Shown here: one piece after another, positions 15,926 to 24,258 of the stretch
Numbering within the stretch: the first letter of the stretch is position 1
How the letters are laid out: every line of letters begins with the position of its first letter
NCBI GenBank assembly: GCA_934435195.1
Contig: CAKSAJ010000026.1
Location: forward strand, 1-38,062
Source: an uncultured Schaedlerella sp.
GTDB taxonomy: Bacteria > Bacillota > Clostridia > Lachnospirales > Lachnospiraceae
Reading direction: 5' to 3'
DNA: 38,062 bases
Made by a program: the position numbers and the translations under genes
Notes under the pieces: generated by a model
Databases searched by the model: none
Seen by the model: the letters and a program-made list of their open reading frames with translations, nothing else
What the model was told of the DNA's origin: nothing

Positions 15926-18669
15926 TAGTGTAATTCTAATAAATCCTGTATCATCGTATCTGTTGATTCAGGATTTATCCCCATATAATACAATGGCTCT
16001 AATGAGCCTATCGCATTGGCATTGAATTCTATATTCCCATCCTGAATAATATTGTATAAAACAGGTTCATGTTTTTTTACAATTTTCATTGCTTCCTCAT
16101 CATCTGCCAATTGCTCTAAACGGGTCTGTAAATTATACTTTTTATTATAATCTTTTTGTGGTTGATACTCATAGTCATAATTACCTGATTCCAAAATAAA
16201 TGCGTCTTTTCCGCTCGAAGGCAGTGTTACAATTGCACTTGTACCAAAAGGTATTTCTATATGAATATGTAAGTTACCATCTTTTTTTATATTCCAGTTC
16301 ACAACATATTTTCCGCTGACAGAATCATAACTTGCTTTAAAATAGCGCAGTCTGGAAGTTGGTTTTGGACATAATTCTACCTTTTTAAATCCCGGAGCTA
16401 CTGGTTTTATACCTGCAGTATAACGATATAAGAATTCTACTACAGATCCGTATGCATAATGGTTCAGTGAATTCATCCCCGTTCCACTTATGTGTCCATC
16501 TTCCAATACCGAATTCCATCGTTCCCATATGGTCGTTGCTCCTTGGTTTACCGCAAACATCCATCCTGGAAATTTTTCAAAAAATAAGAAATCATATGCC
16601 AACTCTTCTAATCCATTTTCCGCCAACACAGAACACATTGTGGTAGCTCCTACAAATCCACCTTTAATTCTATAGCAATCTTTTTGTAATCGTTTTTTCA
16701 GACCATTCAAAATCTGTTCTTTATTTCTATAAACATGGAATCTAAGCGCTAAAAAGTATCCTGTCTGCGTATCGATTGTCAATCTTCCTGATGGCGAAAA
16801 ATATTCATCTAATATTGCATCTTTTATTTTTTCTGCTATTAAACTATATTTCTTTGCATCTTCCTTATATCCTAATATCTCAGCTGCCTGAGCCACATAA
16901 CCAGTTGATGCATAAAAATACATTGTAGAAACATATGTTGTATCTGTAGCTCCAAATACACTTTGTTCTGTAACACCATCCAACGCAAGCCAGTCTCCCC
17001 ATTGAAAATCAAAATCATACATCCATGTTCTTTTACCATGATGGTGTATTGCTTCCTGTTCAATAATAAAATCTACCCATTCCTTCATTAACGGATAATA
17101 TTCTTTATATCTCTTTTTATTTCCGTAGTATAAATATAATGTCTGTGGAATAAATGTCGCAGCATCTCCCCATACACTACTTGCAGCTTCCATATCTGGA
17201 TTTGGAATATAATGTGGAACTCTTCCATGGTGTCTTTTCTGGTCTGAACGCAAATCCATCAAGTATTTATGATAAAAAGCCCTCGTATCCATATGATAGC
17301 TTGCTGTTGGAGCGAAAACCTGTGCATCACCTGTCCATCCAAGACGTTCATCTCGCTGCGGGCAGTCTATCGGCAAATCAAGAAAATTAGATTTTAATCC
17401 CCACACTGTATTTTCATATAAACGATTTAATTTTATGTCTGATGTTTCAATATAGCCCGTACGCTCTATGTTGGAATATACAACCTTTCCAATAAAATCC
17501 TCTTTTCTTATGTTATCGAGCCCCTTTACCCGAACATATCGAAAACCATAATATGTAAAATGAGGACGGATAATTCTATATTTTCCATCTGATTTATAGG
17601 AAAAATGTGCTTTTGCCGTTCTTAAATTCTCATTGTAAAAATTTCCATCTTGCAGTATTTCTCCATAATCAAACTCAATCGTTTGTCCTCTTGGTATCTG
17701 CAAAGCACATTCCAAATATCCCGAAAATTCTTGTCCCAAATCAAGTACAAATTCGCCTTTTGGTGTTTGTATTACCTCTTTTACTGTAATCTCTTCTCTA
17801 ACACCGAGCTGAAGTGATAATCTTTCTTTTAACGGAACAGGAACCTTTTTCTCAACTGCTCGTTTCTCACTTGTAGTATCTAATAATAAATAATTCTGAA
17901 CTTCTCCATCATAAATAGAACTGTCATATATAAATGATTGTACATATTTCCACGAATCATCTGTCACTATCTTTTCTGTTGTTCCATCTTCATATATAAT
18001 ATAAAGCTCTGCTATAACTAAAAAATCATCTCCGAAATGTATTGGATTCTCCGGCAGTCCATATCGTCCTTTATACCATCCATTTCCAAGTAAAACACTA
18101 AATTCATTTTTTTGTTTTAAAAAAGAAGTTATATCATATGTGCAATATTGAAAATTTTCTTTATAGTCATTTAAAAAAGGAGCCAGATACTCATTTCCAA
18201 TCTTATTTTCATTAAGATATGCTTCAAAAACACCAAGTCCACATATGTATAACCTTGCTTTTTCCACCTTTTTTGATACTGAAAATGATTTTTTAAATAT
18301 TGGATGAAACGCATCGCCTTGTTGCATTCCTATCCACTTTCCACTCCAACTATCTGTTTCCTTCCCTGTTTCAAAATAGCATATCTCACTCAATATAGAT
18401 TCTCCCAAATCCGTTACTACTTGAATTTGAAAATAATATCTTGTATATGGTTCTAATTTAATTTTCAGGAACTCTCCTGTTGAATCCAAATCAGCTCCTT
18501 GCTTCTTATAAATTGGATTTTGAATATTTCTTGTTTTTCCCACTTTAATTTCTGCATATTGCTGTCTCTTTCCTTCTGTCCCAGAAACTTTCCATGAACA
18601 ACTCAAGTAATCGTACCTAAAACCAATTGGATTTTCTATTCCATTGATTTTCACATCATAGATATACAT
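15922..18669 (-). CDS. Alpha-L-rhamnosidase, GH78
   Basis: A 915-residue enzyme that removes terminal alpha-L-rhamnose from glycosides. It has the domain order of the family: N-terminal beta domains, a Bac_rhamnosid_N lectin-like region (ARLYICGLGVFEAYLN near residue 138, then APFLNDYKENFQYCTYDIT), an (alpha/alpha)6 barrel, and a C-terminal beta domain (GFKKVELCPKP). The barrel carries the signature DCPQRDERLGWTGDAQ at 435-450, which includes the catalytic acid region. There is no signal peptide, so it is cytoplasmic and acts on imported oligosaccharides or glycosides. It ends convergently with the AraC gene. The C-terminal tail of about 80 residues after the beta domain is unusual and unassigned. 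Confidence 0.93.
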   Translation of the reverse strand: MYIYDVKINGIENPIGFRYDYLSCSWKVSGTEGKRQQYAEIKVGKTRNIQNPIYKKQGADLDSTGEFLKIKLEPYTRYYFQIQVVTDLGESILSEICYFETGKETDSWSGKWIGMQQGDAFHPIFKKSFSVSKKVEKARLYICGLGVFEAYLNENKIGNEYLAPFLNDYKENFQYCTYDITSFLKQKNEFSVLLGNGWYKGRYGLPENPIHFGDDFLVIAELYIIYEDGTTEKIVTDDSWKYVQSFIYDSSIYDGEVQNYLLLDTTSEKRAVEKKVPVPLKERLSLQLGVREEITVKEVIQTPKGEFVLDLGQEFSGYLECALQIPRGQTIEFDYGEILQDGNFYNENLRTAKAHFSYKSDGKYRIIRPHFTYYGFRYVRVKGLDNIRKEDFIGKVVYSNIERTGYIETSDIKLNRLYENTVWGLKSNFLDLPIDCPQRDERLGWTGDAQVFAPTASYHMDTRAFYHKYLMDLRSDQKRHHGRVPHYIPNPDMEAASSVWGDAATFIPQTLYLYYGNKKRYKEYYPLMKEWVDFIIEQEAIHHHGKRTWMYDFDFQWGDWLALDGVTEQSVFGATDTTYVSTMYFYASTGYVAQAAEILGYKEDAKKYSLIAEKIKDAILDEYFSPSGRLTIDTQTGYFLALRFHVYRNKEQILNGLKKRLQKDCYRIKGGFVGATTMCSVLAENGLEELAYDFLFFEKFPGWMFAVNQGATTIWERWNSVLEDGHISGTGMNSLNHYAYGSVVEFLYRYTAGIKPVAPGFKKVELCPKPTSRLRYFKASYDSVSGKYVVNWNIKKDGNLHIHIEIPFGTSAIVTLPSSGKDAFILESGNYDYEYQPQKDYNKKYNLQTRLEQLADDEEAMKIVKKHEPVLYNIIQDGNIEFNANAIGSLEPLYYMGINPESTDTMIQDLLELHY

Positions 18670-18773
18670 ACTTTACCTCCATCATTTCATTTTATAAAAG
18701 CATTTTAAATAATTTTGCTTCACTAACCAATTGATTTTTTTTTGATTATTAATGATGTTTTGTTGGGAAAAAA

Positions 18774-19091
18774 CTAGGGACAAAGTTTTCTTGTTCCTTC
18801 TAACTGCTCTGCTCCTGCCACATATCCAACTGCAGCAAGAAGAAGCACTCCGACAGAACCACATAATGCTGTAGAAATCTTAGCACCAAAACTTAACATA
18901 GAAACAACGATTTCTTCTTGTCTCACACCTGTTTTCCAAACGCCATACTCAAGAGAATCTCCAACAAGACCGAAGCAAATATTAAAAATTGCAAGAAATA
19001 GTGGTGCAAACATCAGGTAAGGTCTGAATTTCCCCCATTTGGTATGTGTCCGATCTGCGGAAAGCCACCGGGGACGGAGTTTTTGGCTCAA
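18774..19091 (-). pseudogene. GPH transporter remnant with large internal deletion
   Basis: The open frame codes for DRTHTKWGKFRPYLMFAP and FLAIFNI, then jumps directly to CFGLVGDSLEYGVWKTG and on to YVAGAEQ. Both parts match the intact GPH transporter at 24513-25892 (residues 72-98 and 349-406), so about 250 residues in between are missing in-frame. Its first 11 codons come from the palindromic repeat at 19064-19108 (MSQKLRPRWLS). After AEQ it ends in GTRKLCP, again from DNA resembling the repeat (AAACTTTGTCCC). No transport function is possible. Confidence 0.85.
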
Positions 19092-19108
19092 TTATCGTCT
19101 CCGATGGC
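19064..19108. repeat. Palindromic repeat family 2 (SQKLRP-type), copy B
   Basis: Ends GCCACCGGGGAC and GTCTCCGATGGC pair at 11 of 12 positions (counting one G-U). The inner CGGAGTTTTTGGCTCAAT is identical to copy A at 12663-12707. The element forms one edge of the transporter remnant. Confidence 0.75.
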
Positions 19109-19151
19109 TTTTTCACTAATTTCATCGAACAAAAAAGTTTCACTGAAAAAA

Positions 19152-19198
19152 AACCAGTAGGGACGGAGAAAAAGCCATTTTCTCCGTCCCCACTAGTT
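19152..19198 (-). terminator. Terminator of the GH35-type gene, related to repeat family 2
   Basis: Arms of 21 bases (19152-19172 and 19178-19198) carry GGGACGGAGAAAA and TTTTCTCCGTCCC, with two G-U pairs and a 5-base loop. The minus strand follows with eight T residues, giving a strong terminator 7 bases after the GH35 stop. The core GGGACGGAG is the same as in the nearby repeats. Confidence 0.85.
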
Positions 19199-19204
19199 CA
19201 CCAA

Positions 19205-20740
19205 TCAATATTTATACAATTCTACATATTTCCATCCCGGCATATCTCCTAATCCAAGACTCATCTTCTCATCTCCGTTCAGGATTCTGCCTGCTTTCCA
19301 TTCGCCATTCACTACTTCTCCTTCTTCTAACCGCAGAAGATCAACTTTCTTATTCTCCCCTGCTTTTGCACGGAATGTAAATGTGCTCATCATTCCGCCA
19401 ATCAGGAATTTATTTGGAGCAAGCTCATAAATCACTCCTGCTGCCAATGGTTTTGCCTGTCCCTTCGGTGCATAAGCAATCGCAATATCATATTCTTCGC
19501 AGCTAAAATATGTTCCATAATCTGTATCGGATTTTTTCACATAACTCATCAACTTATCTGTTCCACGATGTTTCAAATATAATGGTTCCATCTGCTCAAC
19601 CATCTCATAAGTACGTTTTAAATAATCTTTGCTTCCTGTGATATCAAATGCAGATGGGTCAATATTCAGAGCAATCATAACTTCCATTGGCGGCTTGTCA
19701 ATTGCTTCCGGCGGTAATACCAGTTCTTCAATTCCAAATGGTGAATAGCAAATTGCATTCCTATTTGCAAATGCATACAAGCAATAAGATGAAGTCACTG
19801 CATCTTTTCTCACTTCCGGAATCACCAGTGGATTACCTTCATATCCATATTCATCAATGACATTTGCCACATACGGAACATAAATATCCGGTGCCAGCGT
19901 AAATAACGATGGTGCTACAATTTTCCAAATATGATGCACCTCTTTAACCGGACCGCCTGACGGGTAAGAACCTGCATACCAAGGATACTGACGAAGCCAT
20001 GCGTTGGCATAACATGGAAGTGCGTATTCCTGCTGTCCTGCTTTTGTGATTTTCTCTACTGCCTTCGCAAAATAATATGCCATGAAGTACTCTTCCGCAT
20101 CCGCACCGAATACTTCCTTCCAGTTACCTTCTGACTGGCATAATTCTTTTAATTCTTCCGGCACTGCTTCTTTGAATTTTTCTTCCGCTTCTTTGCTATA
20201 ATCTCGTTCTGTTCCAAGCAGACCGATTTCATTTTCCACCTGCATGATGATGACTGTTGATTCCTGCTCATCCATTTCACGAATATGCGCCATGACCTTA
20301 GCAAATGCGTTGGCATCTTTCTCGACTGCTGCCTCACAAAGTGGTGAAATCGTGTTGATAGCTTCTCCGTTTACCTTGCGTACACGGAAATAGGTATCTG
20401 TATTCTGTTTCATCCATCCAGGAACATACATGGATTCGCTGTTCTTCCAAAGTCCAAACCATAAGAAGATTAGGTGTTTCTCCTCTTCTCTTGCCTGTGC
20501 AATCAATCCGTCTACTAATGTAAAGTCAAATACGCCCTCTTCCGGTTCCATCGTCTCCCAATATAGCGGAACGATAACTGAGTTCATATTCAACTCTCTA
20601 AGTGCAGGCCAGACATGCTCTTTCATATAATCCAGATTGCTGGAACTTGAGTTGTGAATCTCTCCGCTACGTGCAAAGAATGGTTTGTCGTGAACATATA
20701 GTGTTGGGATTCCGTTGTCATTTTGAATTCTTGGTATCAT
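19205..20740 (-). CDS. GH35-type beta-galactosidase-like glycoside hydrolase (DUF5597 C-terminus)
   Basis: A protein of 511 residues from the ATG at 20738-20740, set by AAGGAG 8 bases upstream. The N-terminal TIM barrel is of the GH35/GH42 clan: FARSGEIHNSSSSNLDYM, VPLYWETMEPEEGVFDF, the acid/base Glu in VENEIG (E171), and a likely nucleophile in LVIPEVRKD (E309). The C-terminal third (PNKFLIGGMMSTFTF and GEVVNGEWKAGR) resembles the DUF5597 domain that follows this barrel in related enzymes. No signal peptide is seen, so it is cytoplasmic. It is divergent from the AraC gene at 21005, which probably controls it. The terminal sugar is likely beta-galactose or a related residue. Confidence 0.85.
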   Translation of the reverse strand: MIPRIQNDNGIPTLYVHDKPFFARSGEIHNSSSSNLDYMKEHVWPALRELNMNSVIVPLYWETMEPEEGVFDFTLVDGLIAQAREEEKHLIFLWFGLWKNSESMYVPGWMKQNTDTYFRVRKVNGEAINTISPLCEAAVEKDANAFAKVMAHIREMDEQESTVIIMQVENEIGLLGTERDYSKEAEEKFKEAVPEELKELCQSEGNWKEVFGADAEEYFMAYYFAKAVEKITKAGQQEYALPCYANAWLRQYPWYAGSYPSGGPVKEVHHIWKIVAPSLFTLAPDIYVPYVANVIDEYGYEGNPLVIPEVRKDAVTSSYCLYAFANRNAICYSPFGIEELVLPPEAIDKPPMEVMIALNIDPSAFDITGSKDYLKRTYEMVEQMEPLYLKHRGTDKLMSYVKKSDTDYGTYFSCEEYDIAIAYAPKGQAKPLAAGVIYELAPNKFLIGGMMSTFTFRAKAGENKKVDLLRLEEGEVVNGEWKAGRILNGDEKMSLGLGDMPGWKYVELYKY

Positions 20741-20800
20741 AATTTGCTCTCCTTTTCTGATTCTTACTTTTCTCTGTTCGAACATCGTTGCTGGTCACAG

Positions 20801-20816
20801 TTACTGCGAACAGTAA
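20801..20816. promoter_or_regulatory. Short perfect hairpin in GH35 leader
   Basis: TTACTG-CGAA-CAGTAA is a perfect 6-bp stem about 60 bases upstream of the GH35 start. The string TTACTGCGAAC resembles the TTACTGTGAAC end of repeat family 1, so it may be a fragment of that repeat instead of an operator. Confidence 0.35.
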
Positions 20817-20868
20817 TCGAACATCTTTCTTGTCTTTATTATATTCCACTATATCTTTTGTTCTCAAT

Positions 20869-20902
20869 CTTAATATCGTAATATTTATATAACAATATTA
20901 AG
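20869..20902. promoter_or_regulatory. AT-rich inverted repeat between divergent GH35 and AraC genes
   Basis: CTTAATAT (20869-20876) and ATATTAAG (20895-20902) form an inverted repeat with centres 26 bases apart. It lies midway between the GH35 and AraC starts. It is a candidate regulator site, but AT-richness makes chance matches easy. Confidence 0.3.
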
Positions 20903-21004
20903 CATATGAATTGTTTACTTCTTTTCTTTTTGGTATACTATTTAAAAATGAATTGATTAATCAATCAAAAAACAGACTACTCAACAAACAAAGGATTTAT
21001 AATT

Positions 21005-21814
21005 ATGCTTTACAATCTCCACTACTCCAATAAATACAACTTTCTCCCGCTTCTACCTAAACTTCTCGGTGTCAGTCACCTTCAGGAACCAGTACAACGA
21101 CCACATGGGTTTCCTGTCTTTCAGTGGTTTTACTGCGTAAAAGGACAAGGAGAATTTATCATCAACGGGCAACGCTCTATCATTTCCAAAGGACAGGGAT
21201 TACTGATTTATCCTCACATTTCCCACTCTTATAAAGGACTTACCTCCGACTGGACCGTTCATCTTATTGGATTTGGTGGAAATGCATGTACCGAAATATT
21301 ACAGACATTGCATATGTTAGAGAGCGGCGTGTATCACTTTTCTAATTCAGATATCTTTCCTACTCATATTGAAAATTTGCTCTATCTTTCGCAACGTGAT
21401 ATCACCGAAAAAGAAACTGAGTTATCCAAAGCCTGTTACAGTATGCTTTTAGATCTGTCACCTTGTATTCGACAGATTCACAATACAACTGCCACTTATG
21501 AAAATGAACTGGTTCGTAAACTGATTGATTATATGGAGGAAAAATATGCCTGCGATATTTCTCTGAATGAACTGGCAGACTATGTAAATTTATCCAAAGA
21601 ATATATGTGCAATCTCTTTAAACATACAATGCACCAGACAATTATGCAGTATTTACAAACTGTTCGCATTAGTCGTGCACGTATATTTCTAATTCAATAT
21701 CCTGAAAAACATGTTGCTGAAATTGCACATATGTGTGGTTTTGAGAGTTCTAGCTATTTTGGAAAAGTATTTAAAAAAATTGCCGGATGTACACCCGACA
21801 ATTTTCGAAGATAA
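21005..21814 (+). CDS. AraC-family transcriptional regulator
   Basis: A 269-residue regulator with an N-terminal cupin (HGFPVFQWFYCVKGQGEFI, GQGLLIYPHISHSYKG; residues about 35-80). The C-terminal double HTH spans about residues 175-268 (ISLNELADYVNLSKEYMCNLFKHTM; VAEIAHMCGFESSSYFGKVFKKI; TPDNFRR). It lacks the extra N-terminal segment of the AraC proteins at 14864 and 31493. It is divergent from the GH35 gene 264 bases away and is its likely activator. It is convergent with the GNAT gene, with a terminator overlapping its stop codon. Confidence 0.92.
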   Translation: MLYNLHYSNKYNFLPLLPKLLGVSHLQEPVQRPHGFPVFQWFYCVKGQGEFIINGQRSIISKGQGLLIYPHISHSYKGLTSDWTVHLIGFGGNACTEILQTLHMLESGVYHFSNSDIFPTHIENLLYLSQRDITEKETELSKACYSMLLDLSPCIRQIHNTTATYENELVRKLIDYMEEKYACDISLNELADYVNLSKEYMCNLFKHTMHQTIMQYLQTVRISRARIFLIQYPEKHVAEIAHMCGFESSSYFGKVFKKIAGCTPDNFRR

Positions 21815-21842
21815 TCATTTTTCTTCCTCTAACAGATTATCT
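21809..21842 (+). terminator. Terminator of the AraC gene, overlapping its stop
   Basis: AGATAATC (containing the TAA stop) pairs with GATTATCT, followed by TTTTTG. The 8-bp stem is AT-rich, so termination may be partial. Confidence 0.55.
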
Positions 21843-21847
21843 TTTTG

Positions 21848-22423
21848 TTATTTGTTATTTTTTAGTTCTTCTCTTATTTCTGTGAATGGCTTGATTTTTT
21901 CCGGATTTTCTTTGTGTTCACCTATGTGTTTTTCCATCCACACCATATCATACCATCGCCCAAATTTGTTACCGCATTGTTGAAACCTTCCAACCAGACG
22001 ATATCCCATGTGGTCATGAAACTGCACACTATTATTCGTAAGATGTTCATCTTCTACTGCTGTATACGCAATACAGGCATTTAAATTAAGAATGTTTTGC
22101 ATTTTAAGAATGTTTTCCAATCCTTCATATAAAGCTCTGCCAACGCCACTCTTTCTCTGATCTTCACGCACATATATTGTAGTTTCAACTGCCCAGTCGT
22201 ATGCGGCACGGTTTTTAAATACACCTGCATATGCATATCCTAGAATTTCTCCCTCTTTTTCCTCTACGATGTATGGATATTTTTTTAGAATATTTCGTAT
22301 TCGTTTTCTAAATTCTTCCACCGATGGAACTTCGTATTCAAATGTTATTGCTGTTTTTTCTACGTAAGGTGCGTAAATATTCAAAAGTTCTTCTGCATCA
22401 TTTTCTGTCGCAATTCTAATCAT
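21848..22423 (-). CDS. GNAT N-acetyltransferase (phosphinothricin acetyltransferase-like)
   Basis: A 191-residue GNAT enzyme that moves an acetyl group from acetyl-CoA to an amine. MIRIATENDAEELLNIYAPY and TAITFEYEVPSVEEF are typical of the PAT/YncA group. The acetyl-CoA loop QRKSGVG is at 89-95, and the family's HDHMGYRLVGRF is present. A charged tail of about 20 residues extends past the usual end. Its ATG overlaps the last 8 bases of the HTH gene (ATGATTAG), with GAGGGAG inside that gene, so translation is coupled. This makes it the third gene of the kinase operon. It may detoxify an amino acid analogue, or modify a target linked to the kinase; sequence favours the first, context leaves the second open. 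Confidence 0.88.
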   Translation of the reverse strand: MIRIATENDAEELLNIYAPYVEKTAITFEYEVPSVEEFRKRIRNILKKYPYIVEEKEGEILGYAYAGVFKNRAAYDWAVETTIYVREDQRKSGVGRALYEGLENILKMQNILNLNACIAYTAVEDEHLTNNSVQFHDHMGYRLVGRFQQCGNKFGRWYDMVWMEKHIGEHKENPEKIKPFTEIREELKNNK

Positions 22424-23330
22424 TTTCCATCTCCCTCATTCTTCTATAAAACGTAGACTTTGACATTCCTACTGCTTGTAATGCTTCTTCCAAGGAAATC
22501 TCTTTTTTTTGAAAGCGCCTAATCTGCTCTTTCAGAAACTGTTCATCAACTTCCTTTCGTTTTCTGCCTTTATAAATACCCAGCTTCTTCGCCTGCTGAA
22601 TTCCTTTCTGTTGTCGTTTCTTTCTCTGACTTTCATCCATTTCACATAAATGCTCAAAAATTGGCATCCATGCCTGATAATCTTCCACACACAAATGTAA
22701 TTTTTCTTTTTTTGAAGTCAATCGAATACCATAGTGCATCATACAATTCAGTCTTTTCACGCATTCTTTTGAATTCGTTCCCAATGTTGCAATACTTTCT
22801 ATAATAAATTCATCTCCATACTGTCCATCTTCCAACGCTTGTCGCAGTATTGTAGAATTTTGGATTTCTTGTGTTCTCATCTCATCTCTTGCACGTTCTA
22901 CAATTAAATTATCTATTGCCGCACGCAAATCTGTACGAATGAGCCATTCCAATCTATCATAATAATCCAATCCAACACTTTCCAACAACTCCCACAAATC
23001 TTCTCTGGAAGGTCCAGGTGTTCTCTCTGTAATAAAAACAGGCACATAATTCACTCGATAATAATGCTCCAATCTCAAACTCATATCAATTCCCGGTATT
23101 CCCTGAAATACTTTTGTAGAAAGAGTATCAATAATTGGCCAAAATGGACTGATAATATATTGAAATTCTTCATTTTCAAATTGTTCATATGTGATTTTAC
23201 CAACTTGTATTTTTTCATTTTCTTTTGTTACCGCCTTAATAATTCCACTATTGCGATAAATCGGTGTATCTAAAATCGGCTTTGTATATTCATTTCTTGC
23301 AACCCAATCTGTCCTCACATATGTTTTCAT
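22416..23330 (-). CDS. Uncharacterised protein with serine-recombinase-like C-terminal HTH
   Basis: A 304-residue protein in two parts. Residues 1 to about 230 belong to no family I recognise; notable stretches are FWPIIDTLSTKVFQGIPGID, YRVNYVPVFITERTP, and LLESVGLDYYDRLEWLIRTD. Residues about 231-300 look like the DNA-binding end of a serine recombinase: a basic helix, GIQQAKKLGIYKGRK (GIYKGRK at 251-257), then the helix-turn-helix ISLEEALQAVGMSKSTFYRR. The recombinase catalytic domain is absent, so it binds DNA but cannot recombine. It starts 11 bases after the HipA-like kinase and is likely its partner and repressor. An antitoxin-like role is inferred from context only. Confidence 0.72.
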   Translation of the reverse strand: MKTYVRTDWVARNEYTKPILDTPIYRNSGIIKAVTKENEKIQVGKITYEQFENEEFQYIISPFWPIIDTLSTKVFQGIPGIDMSLRLEHYYRVNYVPVFITERTPGPSREDLWELLESVGLDYYDRLEWLIRTDLRAAIDNLIVERARDEMRTQEIQNSTILRQALEDGQYGDEFIIESIATLGTNSKECVKRLNCMMHYGIRLTSKKEKLHLCVEDYQAWMPIFEHLCEMDESQRKKRQQKGIQQAKKLGIYKGRKRKEVDEQFLKEQIRRFQKKEISLEEALQAVGMSKSTFYRRMREMEND

Positions 23331-23341
23331 TCTGTCTCACC

Positions 23342-24199
23342 TCACATGACTTTCCCGATTAATTTTCGATATGGTTCTTTTATCATTACTTCATATCTTA
23401 AATGCAACATACTTTTATAAAATGTCTTTCGAACCATTGATATTTCCTCTACTCCATCTATTATTTTTTCCATCTTTTCTAAATCAATCTTTGGTTTCAT
23501 TCGTATCAAAGCATCGTTACATTCTTTATATTGTAAACTATCAATCAATTCATAATATGAACTCTTTTTCCCTTGTAATAAAATCTGTGACGTAGGAAAT
23601 GTATAGACTCTCTTTAACATTTCTTCTTCCGAATCTAGTATTTTCTGCAACTTTATATCTGTATTCAAGCGCGGAAATAGTGCTGATCCATTATCATATA
23701 TCGGAGCTATCCGATACTGATTATCCTTTTTCAAAAATCCCCAATTTGAACCATGTCTGTCAAAATTTCCAATCCATGCATCAATTAAATACATATTCCA
23801 AAAATGTTGTATTGTCCCTTCTACATCTGTTAATTTCATATTCTCTTCCAACATCCGCATAATATCATCATATGTGTATTTATATCGTTCACGACTTTGC
23901 TCTAATGTACTATCCCCGACATCATTGAACGGAACAAATATTTCATCTTCGCCAATAAAATCCTTCATTACAACTACCGGGCTTCCATCACAAATTCCCA
24001 GAAAAGTCTGCTGAGCTTCCAGTCCAACCATCTGAAATAAATGAGAGCCGATATATTCTGATATATGACTATATGTGATTCCCTGAGGTGAGTTCTTCGC
24101 ATATTTTACAATATATGGTTCTCCTTGAATCAAAATTCCTTTTTTCCGCTCTGCCCCTGTATAGTATCGCCCACTTGGTTTATATTTTGAATAATCCAT
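23342..24199 (-). CDS. HipA-like serine/threonine kinase (short, CtkA-type)
   Basis: A 285-residue protein with the HipA C-terminal kinase fold and no HipA N-terminal domain. Kinase residues appear intact: K32 in PYIVKY (ATP), E48 in HISEYIG, the catalytic loop NFDRHGSN with D147 and N152, and the metal Asp D169 in PIYDNGSALFP. HipA kinases phosphorylate targets such as glutamyl-tRNA synthetase and act as toxins in type II toxin-antitoxin pairs. Short versions like CtkA or HipT also exist. It is the first gene of a three-gene operon followed by an HTH protein. The AGGA site is 9 bases before the ATG. The promoter is overlapped by two inverted repeats, as in autoregulated toxin loci. Confidence 0.85.
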   Translation of the reverse strand: MDYSKYKPSGRYYTGAERKKGILIQGEPYIVKYAKNSPQGITYSHISEYIGSHLFQMVGLEAQQTFLGICDGSPVVVMKDFIGEDEIFVPFNDVGDSTLEQSRERYKYTYDDIMRMLEENMKLTDVEGTIQHFWNMYLIDAWIGNFDRHGSNWGFLKKDNQYRIAPIYDNGSALFPRLNTDIKLQKILDSEEEMLKRVYTFPTSQILLQGKKSSYYELIDSLQYKECNDALIRMKPKIDLEKMEKIIDGVEEISMVRKTFYKSMLHLRYEVMIKEPYRKLIGKVM

Positions 24200-24209
24200 T
24201 TTATCACGT

Positions 24210-24232
24210 CCTATATGTTTATTTCATATAGG
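24210..24232. promoter_or_regulatory. Inverted repeat at start site of kinase operon
   Basis: CCTATATG and CATATAGG are perfect 8-base arms with a 7-base spacer. They overlap the -10 box and the expected transcription start of the kinase operon, so a bound protein would block transcription. Confidence 0.6.
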
Positions 24233-24258
24233 ATAACATTCAACGCGTAACGTGTCAA
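24230..24258 (-). promoter_or_regulatory. Sigma-A promoter of kinase/HTH/GNAT operon
   Basis: On the minus strand, -35 TTGACA (24253-24258) and -10 TATCCT (24230-24235) are separated by exactly 17 bases. The start would be near 24223, giving a leader of about 24 bases. Confidence 0.75.

Noticed and set aside
21848..22423. GNAT as a TacT/AtaT-type toxin
   Set aside because: Sequence is of the phosphinothricin-acetyltransferase type, longer than typical GNAT toxins, and has no RHH antitoxin beside it. Kept only as an open possibility because of the operon.
23342..24199. Classic HipBA toxin-antitoxin call
   Set aside because: No HipB/Xre-type gene and no HipA N-terminal domain; the partner is a different HTH protein, so the classic label would mislead.
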